Origin: Alkaliphilus sp.
GTDB taxonomy: Bacteria; Bacillota; Clostridia; Peptostreptococcales; Natronincolaceae
DNA: 6,828 bases
NCBI GenBank assembly: GCA_023230535.1
Contig: JALNXC010000066.1
Location: 1 to 6,828 of the forward strand
Reading direction: 5' to 3'
The notes under the pieces are model-generated. The model was not told the origin of the DNA. It saw nothing but the letters and a program-made list of their open reading frames with translations, and did no database searches. A program made the position numbers and the translations under genes. Shown one piece after another: positions 1-6,442 of the stretch. The stretch's first letter is position 1. Each line of letters opens with the position of its first letter.

Positions 1-1899
1 CTTTATTCTATAGCAATCCTGTTTTATCTGCCGCTGAATGTTTACACAGGAAAAGTGAAAGAATGGACGTATTTGCCCAATCTTTTGAAGGCTCTTATCT
101 TTGATGGTACATTTTATCATCTGTGGTATCTTCCCGCAGCCATCATGGGGGCTTCAATTGTATTCCTATTGCTAAAAAAATTGAAATCAGAACAGGCATT
201 TATTATTAGTCTGTTTTTATATATTATCGGTTTGTTTGGTGACAGCTATTACGGCATTTCTGAAAACATCCCATTTTTGAAAGCTATTTATCAAGAATTG
301 TTTCTATTTTCCGACTATACACGAAACGGTTTATTTTTGGCTCCTGTATTTTTCATGATGGGTGCACTGATTTCAGCGCGGACAAAGATAATGCCGTTGA
401 AAACCTGCCTTGCAGGGCTTGGAACATCCATCACACTTCTGCTTATAGAAGGGCTACTACTTCGTAGTTTCAATCTTCAAAGGCATGATTGTATGTATTT
501 CATGCTTTTGCCCTGCATGTATTTCCTATTTCAGAGTTTGCTATTATGGAGAAGAGAAAGTCATAAATACCTGCGAAGCCTATCCATGCTTATTTATTTG
601 GTTCACCCGGCAATTATTGTGATAATTCGTGGTTTTGCGAAAGTGACAGGGTTGCAAAAACTGATAGTCGACAACAACATCATTCATTTTATGACCGTTG
701 CAATTGGTTCTCTTGTTGTTGCTGTTATACTTGTTAAACTTTTGAATATAAAACATACCCATAAAGCTAAATCAATTGAGAGCAGTGGCCGTGCGTGGGC
801 TGAAATCAATATGGCAAATCTGCGTCATAATATAGAGGTTATACAGCAAGTGATTCCTGACGGATGCCGGATTATGGCGGTTGTCAAAGCAAATGCTTAT
901 GGCCATGGTGATCTTCCAGTTTCAGTTGAGTTGAATCGCATTGGCATTAACGCCTTCGCTGTTGCAACCATTGACGAAGGTGTGCGTTTGCGTAAGAAGG
1001 GAATTAAGGGTGAAATTCTGATTTTAGGGTATACTCCGGCAACAAGAATCGCTGAGCTTTTTCACTATAATTTATCGCAAACCATAGTAGATGTGGAACA
1101 TGCGGAAGAACTGAACGGTTTTGGGAAAAAGATAAAGGTTCATATTAAAGTGGACACGGGCATGAACAGGCTTGGTGAAAATTACCGGCATGTATCTAAA
1201 ATTGCATCCATATTTGGGTATGAAAATTTAGAAGTTACAGGTATTTTTACACACCTATGTGTGTCGGATAGTATTGAAGAAGGAGATATTGTCTTTACAA
1301 ATCAACAAATTCAACGTTTCTATAAGCTCCTTGACAAATTAAGGGTAAGAGGCATAAAGCTCCCTAAAATGCACATACAAAGCAGTTATGGGATTATAAA
1401 TTATCCCGAACTGCAATGCGACTATGTCAGAGCCGGCATTGCATTATACGGTGTTTTAAGCACACCTGAAGCGAATACCAAATACTCATTGGATTTAAGA
1501 CCTGTTTTAGCCTTGAAATCGAAGATTGCTCTTGTCAGAACAATTGCGGTCGGAGAGAGCATCGGTTATGGTCATAGTTTTGTCGCACAGGAAAGAATGA
1601 AAATCGCTGTTGTCCCCATTGGTTATGCCGATGGCATTCCACGCAGCCTTTCCACAAAAAATGGTCATGTTTTAATCGGAGGGCATCGTGTACTGATTAT
1701 TGGCCGAATTTGCATGGACCGGCTTATAGCCGATGTTACTGATATTCCGGACATAAAAAGAGGCGATATTGTTACTTTAATCGGAAAAGACGGTGCAGAA
1801 GAAATTACAGCGGAACAGGTAGCAGAAAATGCCGGAACAATAACCAATGAGATACTTAGCAGGTTAAGTGACCGTATAGTCAGGATTTACTATTGTTGA
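1..1899 (+). CDS. vanT: VanT-like membrane serine (alanine) racemase, 5'-truncated by window edge
   Basis: This protein would convert L-Ser to D-Ser with PLP, for D-Ala-D-Ser peptidoglycan precursors in VanC/E/G-type glycopeptide resistance. The frame is open from base 1 with no stop, so the GTG at 55 is probably internal; 632 codons are visible, and known VanT proteins are about 700 residues, so roughly 70 are missing. Residues 1 to about 250 form an acyltransferase-3-type membrane domain with about seven hydrophobic segments, an HLWYLPA motif and an IYLVHP motif. Residues from about 263 form a fold-type III racemase: the PLP lysine lies in MAVVKANAYGHG (Lys codon 886-888), the second catalytic residue is Tyr of GESIGYGHSF (codon 1567-1569), and QSSYGIINYPEL resembles VanT proteins as I recall them. 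The two-domain fusion separates it from housekeeping Alr. The position matching Bacillus Alr Tyr354 is Asp (1870-1872). No van regulator follows, as at the end of vanG-type operons; upstream genes are not visible. Ser versus Ala preference is inferred. Confidence 0.87.
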   Translation, partial: LYSIAILFYLPLNVYTGKVKEWTYLPNLLKALIFDGTFYHLWYLPAAIMGASIVFLLLKKLKSEQAFIISLFLYIIGLFGDSYYGISENIPFLKAIYQELFLFSDYTRNGLFLAPVFFMMGALISARTKIMPLKTCLAGLGTSITLLLIEGLLLRSFNLQRHDCMYFMLLPCMYFLFQSLLLWRRESHKYLRSLSMLIYLVHPAIIVIIRGFAKVTGLQKLIVDNNIIHFMTVAIGSLVVAVILVKLLNIKHTHKAKSIESSGRAWAEINMANLRHNIEVIQQVIPDGCRIMAVVKANAYGHGDLPVSVELNRIGINAFAVATIDEGVRLRKKGIKGEILILGYTPATRIAELFHYNLSQTIVDVEHAEELNGFGKKIKVHIKVDTGMNRLGENYRHVSKIASIFGYENLEVTGIFTHLCVSDSIEEGDIVFTNQQIQRFYKLLDKLRVRGIKLPKMHIQSSYGIINYPELQCDYVRAGIALYGVLSTPEANTKYSLDLRPVLALKSKIALVRTIAVGESIGYGHSFVAQERMKIAVVPIGYADGIPRSLSTKNGHVLIGGHRVLIIGRICMDRLIADVTDIPDIKRGDIVTLIGKDGAEEITAEQVAENAGTITNEILSRLSDRIVRIYYC

Positions 1900-1906
1900 T
1901 AAAAAA

Positions 1907-2126
1907 GGAGTCACAGATTCTATCATTATTTACTTCACGTATTTCCTTTTCTTCTTCCTTATAAAATTTCTTAAAATTTTTATTATTGTCAAGCATTGAA
2001 AGTATAAACCGGATATTGGTTGATTAGTTCTTATTTATATTTTTTATTAAACCGGCCAACATACTTAACAAGTAGCCGTTTCATGATTAGCGAAATGACG
2101 CCGATACTATTTTCTTTTGTCTGCTG
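1907..2126 (-). pseudogene. Remnant of IS200-like / REP-associated tyrosine transposase (Y1_Tnp, RAYT)
   Basis: Two minus-strand pieces lie in the order expected for a RAYT transposase. The first, about 2126 to 2034, reads ...SIGVISLIMKRLLVKYVGRFNKKYK and then stops; this resembles the 'xxxIMKRLLxxYxxxFNxKYKRxGHLFQ' helix found in these enzymes, but is cut just before the GHLFQ part. The second, about 2023 to 1907 in another frame, reads RFILSMLDNNKNF...EVNNDRICD and resembles the C-terminal 'xFVLSLF...NDDRCLD' segment. The N-terminal HxH/HUH region, the catalytic Tyr region and the middle of the protein are absent, so it cannot be active. It starts about 8 bases beyond the vanT stop codon and lies beside a GTCCCC repeat of the type seen with such transposases. 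Family assignment is from remembered motifs, not from a search. Confidence 0.55.
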
Positions 2127-2139
2127 ACAATTTAGGTAC

Positions 2140-2211
2140 GTCCCCTTTTGTCCCCGTCCCCTTTTGTCCCCCTTTTGTCCCCAAAAATTAGCTGGCAAAC
2201 AAAGCGTCCCC
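2140..2211. repeat. GTCCCC-TTTT tandem/REP-like repeat
   Basis: The 16-base unit GTCCCCTTTTGTCCCC occurs exactly at 2140-2155 and 2156-2171. A third copy with one extra C overlaps it (2166-2182), and a lone GTCCCC half unit lies at 2206-2211, in GCGTCCCCGTGCC. On the minus strand these read as GGGGACAAAAGGGGAC. Similar GGGGAC...GTCCCC short repeats are, from memory, scattered in Firmicute and cyanobacterial genomes near Y1 transposase genes. The neighbouring transposase remnant fits that association. It may be a degenerate mobile repeat that expanded by slippage. Confidence 0.7.
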
Positions 2212-2225
2212 GTGCCATCAGCGAA

Positions 2226-2261
2226 CAAATAAAATAAAAGACAGCTCAAATAAGCTGCCTT
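2226..2261 (-). terminator. Rho-independent terminator of the feo operon
   Basis: On the minus strand an AAGGCAGCT arm (2261-2253) and an AGCTGTCTT arm (2246-2238) enclose a 6-base loop. The only non-Watson-Crick position is a G-U wobble in minus-strand RNA, which would be an A-C mismatch in plus-strand RNA. The tail reads TTTATTTTATTTG. This supports termination of minus-strand transcription about 100 bases past the last feo gene. Confidence 0.65.
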
Positions 2262-2362
2262 AATTAATTGTCACATTAATAATTCCTATGCTTGTCCTTT
2301 ATAAACATACATAAACCGTAGTATTTAATAATCCGTTGGCATAGTTGATATAATAGATTAAT

Positions 2363-2623
2363 CTATTTCGCCAACAATCTTTCCCCTTTTTCAGTGATCT
2401 TGATGGTCTTTATCGGCACTTTATCACATGATTTAGCATAAGGGCAACCGCCGCAACCTATATCGCACTTAACTCCCCTGACGTCTTCCTTGATGTAACC
2501 CATGCGAATAAGTTGTTCAAAACCCTCTTCTACTAATTCTTCCGATATATTTAATCTTTCGGATATATTAGATTTAGATATATAATCCGAATCCTTAATT
2601 ACACTCAATAAATCTTTTAACAC
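2363..2623 (-). CDS. feoC: FeoC-like winged-helix protein with four-cysteine cluster
   Basis: This is an 86-residue protein, the last gene of the feo operon, 24 bases after the feoB stop. Residues 1-50 look like a winged helix-turn-helix (LLSVIKDSDYISKSNISERL, then EELVEEGFEQLIRMGYI). A four-cysteine cluster follows, C-x3-C-x2-C-x5-C at Cys53, Cys57, Cys60 and Cys66, and the C-terminal strand is IKTIKITEKGERLL. This matches the FeoC family, where similarly placed cysteines bind an Fe-S cluster and the protein is proposed to modulate FeoB or transcription in response to iron or oxygen. The start is GTG (2621-2623), preceded by AAGGGGA at a good distance; an ATG eight bases upstream is out of frame. 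Cluster binding and partner are inferred from family and position. Confidence 0.85.
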   Translation of the reverse strand: MLKDLLSVIKDSDYISKSNISERLNISEELVEEGFEQLIRMGYIKEDVRGVKCDIGCGGCPYAKSCDKVPIKTIKITEKGERLLAK

Positions 2624-2647
2624 AGAATCATCCCCTTAAACAGAATC

Positions 2648-4657
2648 CTAGTTAAATCCCAGCAGCCTTCCTATCTGGAATATCAGAACCGCCATGACCC
2701 ATCCGATAGCAAATGTATAAACCATAGCAAATATTGCCCATTTAACGGAGTTGGTCTCCTTCTTGATTGTAGCTATAGTCGCCGCACAGGGAGTATATAA
2801 CAGAGTCATTATCATAAAAGATATAGATGTCAGAGGAGTGAAAGCATTCTGTATTGCAGATATAAGCTCCGTTCCTTCTCCAACCCCGGCATAAACCATA
2901 CCCAAGGTGGTTACCACCGCTTCTTTGGCTGCTATTCCGGAAAATAGCCCCACCGCAGCCTGCCATGTGCCAAAACCGGCCGGTTTAAATATCGGTGCAA
3001 TAAACAATCCGATTTTACCTAATACGCTCTCGGCCCCGTAAGGTTCCACGCCTACGGGCAGCACCGCCATGACCCATAGAATAGCAACCACGGCAAATAT
3101 AATTGTTCCGGCTCGCTTTAAAAATTCCGACACATTATCCCATATATTTCTTAAAACATTCCTCAGGGTAGGTTTTCTATAAGGCGGCAACTCCATTATA
3201 AAATCAGCCGATTCCCCTTTAAATAGGGTCTTGCTGAATACCTTCCCCATTATCAAGGCAACTAAAATCCCCGTAAAATACATGATAAACAAGACCAGCC
3301 CGCCGCTGTCAGGGAAAAAAGCCGCAATAAATACGAGATAAATTAAGAGTTTTGCACCACAGGACATAAACGGATTGATTAAAATAGCAATCATCCTATC
3401 CTTTTTGCTCTCTAGGGTCCTTGTAGCCATTACACCGGGGACATTACAACCAAAACCTACTATCATGGATATGAATGTCTTCCCCTGAAGGCCTAATTTT
3501 CTCATTATATTATCCATTATATAGGCGGCCCTAGCCATATATCCGCTATCTTCCAATATTCCCAGCAACATATATAGAACTACTATCAATGGTATGAATT
3601 CTATTATTGCCCCGATACCTCCGATAAGCCCTTCCGTGGTGAAGGCTATTATCCAGGCAGGGGAATTTATATTGATGAGGAAAATCTCTATTGCGTAAGC
3701 CAATGCATCCATAACGGTGACCATCATCTCTCCAAGCAGGTCTTCCCCAATAACAAATGTCAATTGGAACATTGCAAACATAATCAATATAAAGATGGGC
3801 AGCCCAAAATATTTATGGATCAATATTTTATCCATCTTATCGGTTATAGTTTTTACAGCTTCCTTGGGTCTGATAACAGAAGCCTTGGTTACATCCTTCA
3901 CAAATTCATATCTTCTATTTACAATCTCCAACTCATAATCTTCATCATTCTCTTTTATACGGGAGAGGATATCCCTAAATTCATTATCAGAATCTAAATC
4001 TTTATCTTCGGTAACCAAATCATGTACATATTGGTCTCCCTCAATCAATTTTATAGCGATCCATCTAGGAGGATATTCTAATGTTTTGTCGGTAAAAAAT
4101 CTTTTTATGCTTTTTATCTCTCCATCTATTTTATCACCATAGGATATAGTGGGTTTTAGACTCATCTTTTCATCTATCAATCCGACAGTTTCTTTAATTA
4201 ACTCATCTATGCCTTTTCTTTTAGATGCAACTGTTGGAACTACAGGAACGCCCAATTTTTTTGAAAGGGCTTTGATACCTAACTGTATATTTTTTGCCTT
4301 TGCCTCATCAATCATATTTAAGGCTATAATAACTTTGACCCCCATTTCAAGCAACTGGGTGGTCAGATAAAGATTTCTCTCAATGTTAGTGGCATCTACC
4401 ACATTTATTACCACATCTGAATTTCCTCTGAGAATAAAATCCCTGGCTACTATTTCGTCTTCGGAAAAAGCACCTAAACTATATGTGCCCGGTAAGTCCA
4501 CTATATTATATATATTTCCATTATACTTAAACTTTCCTTCTTTTTTTTCTACAGTAACCCCGGGCCAGTTTCCCACATGCTGGTTAGAACCTGTAAGCGC
4601 GTTAAACAATGTGGTTTTTCCACTGTTGGGATTACCTACTAAAGCAATAGTGCCCAA
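2648..4657 (-). CDS. feoB: Ferrous iron transport protein B (GTPase-coupled Fe(II) permease)
   Basis: FeoB imports Fe2+ across the cytoplasmic membrane and depends on its N-terminal G domain. Visible motifs are G1 GNPNSGKT (8-15), Thr35 in the switch I region (G2), G3 DLPG (54-57), G4 NMID (114-117) and a G5-like VASK (about 148-151). A helical GDI-type linker follows to about residue 275, then a polytopic membrane region from about 285 to the end. The membrane part has the two gate motifs, GFGCNVPGVMATRT with FMSCGAKL, and near the C-terminus YTPCAATIATIKKE. All three cysteines discussed as pore-lining in other FeoB proteins therefore have counterparts. At 669 residues it is a compact, complete FeoB. 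The start is TTG (4655-4657): an in-frame stop lies two codons upstream and GAGGGGGG is at a suitable distance. feoA precedes it by 58 bases and the FeoC-like gene follows by 24, all one operon. Confidence 0.97.
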   Translation of the reverse strand: MGTIALVGNPNSGKTTLFNALTGSNQHVGNWPGVTVEKKEGKFKYNGNIYNIVDLPGTYSLGAFSEDEIVARDFILRGNSDVVINVVDATNIERNLYLTTQLLEMGVKVIIALNMIDEAKAKNIQLGIKALSKKLGVPVVPTVASKRKGIDELIKETVGLIDEKMSLKPTISYGDKIDGEIKSIKRFFTDKTLEYPPRWIAIKLIEGDQYVHDLVTEDKDLDSDNEFRDILSRIKENDEDYELEIVNRRYEFVKDVTKASVIRPKEAVKTITDKMDKILIHKYFGLPIFILIMFAMFQLTFVIGEDLLGEMMVTVMDALAYAIEIFLININSPAWIIAFTTEGLIGGIGAIIEFIPLIVVLYMLLGILEDSGYMARAAYIMDNIMRKLGLQGKTFISMIVGFGCNVPGVMATRTLESKKDRMIAILINPFMSCGAKLLIYLVFIAAFFPDSGGLVLFIMYFTGILVALIMGKVFSKTLFKGESADFIMELPPYRKPTLRNVLRNIWDNVSEFLKRAGTIIFAVVAILWVMAVLPVGVEPYGAESVLGKIGLFIAPIFKPAGFGTWQAAVGLFSGIAAKEAVVTTLGMVYAGVGEGTELISAIQNAFTPLTSISFMIMTLLYTPCAATIATIKKETNSVKWAIFAMVYTFAIGWVMAVLIFQIGRLLGFN

Positions 4658-4666
4658 ATATTATGT

Positions 4667-4674
4667 CCCCCCTC
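4667..4674 (-). promoter_or_regulatory. feoB ribosome binding site
   Basis: On the minus strand, GAGGGGGG ends 9 bases before the TTG at 4657. With the in-frame TAA at 4661-4663, it fixes TTG as the feoB start. Confidence 0.7.
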
Positions 4675-4715
4675 TACGTACTATATTATTATATATCAAA
4701 AATAAAACAAAAAAC

Positions 4716-4943
4716 TTAATTTGATTGCTTCACAATTATTTTTTGTGCCAAACAACGCCCTACGGCAATATTGTTTCCAAATAAGGAAACTATAACCGGC
4801 CCCATATCGTTCTTTACTACTTCAAAATCAGCCCCGATATTAAAGCCCATTTCGTATAATCTTTTGGCCGCACACCTGCGCGCATGTATTCTTTCAACCC
4901 TTCCTTTTTCTCCGGATTTTAGCTGTGCTAATGATACATTCAA
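4716..4943 (-). CDS. feoA: Ferrous iron transport protein A (FeoA, SH3-like)
   Basis: FeoA is a small cytosolic protein with an SH3-like beta barrel, needed with FeoB for Fe(II) uptake and thought to act on or with FeoB. The visible family pattern is LAQLKSGEKGRVERI, then CAAKRLYEMGFNIGADFEVV, then GPVIVSLFGNNIAVGRCLAQKIIV. I chose the TTG at 4941-4943, giving 75 residues (the usual FeoA length), because AAGGGGG (4959-4953) lies 9 bases upstream. The longer frame starting at ATG 4976 would add 11 residues (MLGRLRRGLNT) that do not look like FeoA, and it has no evident ribosome binding site. It is the first gene of the operon, directly downstream of the Fur box and promoter. Family identity is clear; the exact start is likely but not certain. 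Confidence 0.93.
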   Translation of the reverse strand: MNVSLAQLKSGEKGRVERIHARRCAAKRLYEMGFNIGADFEVVKNDMGPVIVSLFGNNIAVGRCLAQKIIVKQSN

Positions 4944-4952
4944 AGTATTAAG

Positions 4953-4959
4953 CCCCCTT
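4953..4959 (-). promoter_or_regulatory. feoA ribosome binding site (supports TTG start)
   Basis: AAGGGGG on the minus strand sits 9 bases before the TTG at 4943. The alternative ATG at 4976 is preceded only by AT-rich sequence with no Shine-Dalgarno match. Confidence 0.6.
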
Positions 4960-5010
4960 CTCAATCTGCCTAACATGGAGCATTTTATTTTTCATTGCTA
5001 AGACTGTTAC

Positions 5011-5025
5011 TGATAATCATTATCA
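5011..5025. promoter_or_regulatory. Fur box (perfect 7-1-7 palindrome)
   Basis: TGATAATCATTATCA matches the Bacillus-type Fur consensus TGATAAT-N-ATTATCA at every position. It lies 2 bases downstream of the feo -10 element and covers the expected transcription start, so Fe2+-loaded Fur would block RNA polymerase. Further ATTATCATTATTAT-like sequence extends toward 5033, leaving room for a second overlapping dimer. Confidence 0.93.
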
Positions 5026-5027
5026 TT

Positions 5028-5056
5028 ATTATAATGTGTTTAACTTGAAAAGTCAA
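5028..5056 (-). promoter_or_regulatory. Sigma-A promoter of the feo operon
   Basis: On the minus strand, TTGACT (5056-5051) is the -35, followed by a 17-base spacer and a perfect TATAAT -10 (5033-5028). Near-consensus elements and ideal spacing suggest a strong promoter held in check by the adjoining Fur box. The leader to the chosen feoA start would be about 75-80 bases. Confidence 0.88.
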
Positions 5057-5070
5057 GGGCTATAATTTTG

Positions 5071-5118
5071 AAACAAAAACCGCCCCTACTCTGTAAACAA
5101 TACGCCATTGTAGGAGCG
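5071..5118 (-). terminator. Terminator-like hairpin downstream of the exported-protein gene
   Basis: Read on the minus strand, CGCTCCTAC (5118-5110) pairs with GTAGGGGCG (5089-5081) across a 20-base loop, with one G-U wobble (a mismatch if plus-strand RNA). GTTTTTGTTT (5080-5071) follows directly. This fits a rho-independent terminator for the 5175-6353 gene, just before the feo promoter. The long loop is atypical, and it may instead be part of a dispersed palindromic element. Confidence 0.5.
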
Positions 5119-5146
5119 ATCCGAAAATAATATTGCAAACGTAAAC

Positions 5147-5167
5147 AGGGCGAGCAAAGCCCGCCCT
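5147..5167 (-). terminator. GC-rich hairpin 7 bases past the stop codon
   Basis: The minus strand reads AGGGCGGGC-TTT-GCTCGCCCT: a 9-base-pair stem with one G-U wobble and a 3-base loop. The following TGTTTACGTTTGC is only weakly U-rich, so this may be a first terminator, an mRNA 3'-end stabiliser, or half of a repeat shared with the hairpin at 5081-5118. Confidence 0.5.
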
Positions 5168-5174
5168 ATCCTAT

Positions 5175-6353
5175 CTAATAAACTTCTATTACCCTGCTTT
5201 CTTCATTCCAATCTACACGGAAACCGAAATCATCTAATTTTCTCATGTGGAACGGGTCTTCTAAACCTTCTAATTCCACATCAAATAATTTTTCCGCATC
5301 TTCTATTGTTATATAGGCCAAATTATCTATAATCTGTAATGGAATCCGGCCTTCTTCAATATCAGACCCGTCAAATTTTACATAAGTGCCGTCAAGATTG
5401 ATATAAACCTTTGCCCCGGTATCTATTCCAATCTTGCCCATTATAAGTTCCGCCAGTTCTTCCGCCGTAATTCTCATCACTGATGTCGGTAGTTCAAAAT
5501 CAACCTTTTCTAACTTGGAGGAAGTTGATGCTACGTTCATATTTAATTCGCCCATATCCATAACTTTAATTTCTAATTGGGAATTTTCGATATATTTATC
5601 TTCTTCAAAAGTGCCTTCCATATAGAATTTGCTTCCCTTGATAAATATTTTAGCCATATCTTTATATTGATCAACAAAAGCGTCATATTCTTTTAATGCC
5701 TGTTGTTTTTCTTCTTCTGTCAGTTCAATCTCTTGCCCTTGGACTAAACTATCAGGTAATTGATCAATATTCTCAAAAATATACCTCATATATGCATCCA
5801 GAAGGTCTAACAACTCATCTGATTCTAATGTCAAGGTATATGTGTCGCCTTCCTTTTCCATACCTAAATCCATGCCCAAGTCAATTTTATCTACAAATTC
5901 AATCATTTCGTTTAGCACATTTCTAAAGTCAATATCGACTTCTTTCTGACCACTTTCCAGCACAACATATTCCTCTTCTATCACTAAATCATCAGCCGCA
6001 CCCGTTGCCGCCAAAAGTGCGAGCACCGCTTCCTTGTTAATGTAGATATCCGAACCATAAGTATACATTTCTATTACAGGAATATTCAACTCACCTTGAA
6101 CGTCTTTTATTTCCATCTTTAAATATGAACTAAAATCATCAAAATTTGACTGTGAATTGACATCAATTTTATAATGATAATCTATGTCCATACTGGGGAT
6201 AGATATGTCAAGTTCTGCTTCCGACTTCCCCTCTATAGCGTTCCATTCGTAAATTTCCTTCATGTCTTCCCAATAGGATGCACCTTCAGATGTAAAGCCT
6301 ACCGTAGTAAGCATTAAAATTACTAATAATGTAACAAGTAGTACTCTCCTCAT
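5175..6353 (-). CDS. Exported acidic protein of unknown function with stalk-domain-like C-terminus
   Basis: I do not recognise a named family for this 392-residue protein. Residues 1 to about 24 (MRRVLLVTLLVILMLTTVGF...) are a typical Sec signal peptide; there is no lipobox cysteine, so it is probably secreted or loosely wall-associated rather than a lipoprotein. The body, about 30-300, is rich in Asp and Glu with alternating strand-like segments (ELDISIPSMDIDYHYKIDV; LNIPVIEMYTYGSDIYIN) and an acidic, probably helical middle (ELTEEEKQQALKEYDAFVDQ). From about 315 to the end, YINLDGTYVKFD...GRIPLQIIDNLAYITIEDAEKLF...RVDWNEESRVIEVY resembles the copper-amine-oxidase-N-like stalk domain common in Clostridia, though the usual VPLR motif is altered to IPLQ. 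The start ATG has AAGGAG upstream. It is transcribed alone, from a promoter at 6414-6442, toward hairpins at 5147-5167 and 5071-5118. The function is unknown. Confidence 0.85.
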   Translation of the reverse strand: MRRVLLVTLLVILMLTTVGFTSEGASYWEDMKEIYEWNAIEGKSEAELDISIPSMDIDYHYKIDVNSQSNFDDFSSYLKMEIKDVQGELNIPVIEMYTYGSDIYINKEAVLALLAATGAADDLVIEEEYVVLESGQKEVDIDFRNVLNEMIEFVDKIDLGMDLGMEKEGDTYTLTLESDELLDLLDAYMRYIFENIDQLPDSLVQGQEIELTEEEKQQALKEYDAFVDQYKDMAKIFIKGSKFYMEGTFEEDKYIENSQLEIKVMDMGELNMNVASTSSKLEKVDFELPTSVMRITAEELAELIMGKIGIDTGAKVYINLDGTYVKFDGSDIEEGRIPLQIIDNLAYITIEDAEKLFDVELEGLEDPFHMRKLDDFGFRVDWNEESRVIEVY

Positions 6354-6413
6354 CTCGTTATCACTCCTTTTTATTTTGTTTCTTGAAATATAATGATTTC
6401 ACTATTTGCCCTT

Positions 6414-6442
6414 ATTTTATCATTATTATTGTTATTTTTCAA
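6414..6442 (-). promoter_or_regulatory. Predicted sigma-A promoter of the exported-protein gene
   Basis: On the minus strand, TTGAAA (6442-6437), a 17-base spacer and TAAAAT (6419-6414) form a good promoter. The ATG at 6353 lies about 60 bases from the -10, with AAGGAG between. The region is AT-rich, so a chance match is possible. Confidence 0.6.

Noticed and set aside
55..57. GTG as the start codon of the vanT-like gene
   Set aside because: The frame is open upstream to base 1 with hydrophobic membrane-domain sequence, there is no ribosome binding site before GTG, and the protein would be shorter than known VanT proteins.
2140..2182. CRISPR array
   Set aside because: Units are 16 bases, directly abutting or overlapping, with no unique spacers and no cas genes.
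2031..2249. 72-residue minus-strand open frame as a real small gene
   Set aside because: It reads through the GTCCCC repeat and has no ribosome binding site; only its last part resembles a transposase and is annotated as a remnant.
4383..4724. 113-residue plus-strand open frame opposite feoB
   Set aside because: It is the antisense shadow of the strongly conserved FeoB G domain.
6408..6435. Possible second Fur box near the exported-protein promoter (TTATCATTATTATTGTTATT)
   Set aside because: Only a half-site resembles the consensus; the AT-rich context makes this likely by chance, so iron control of that gene is not claimed.
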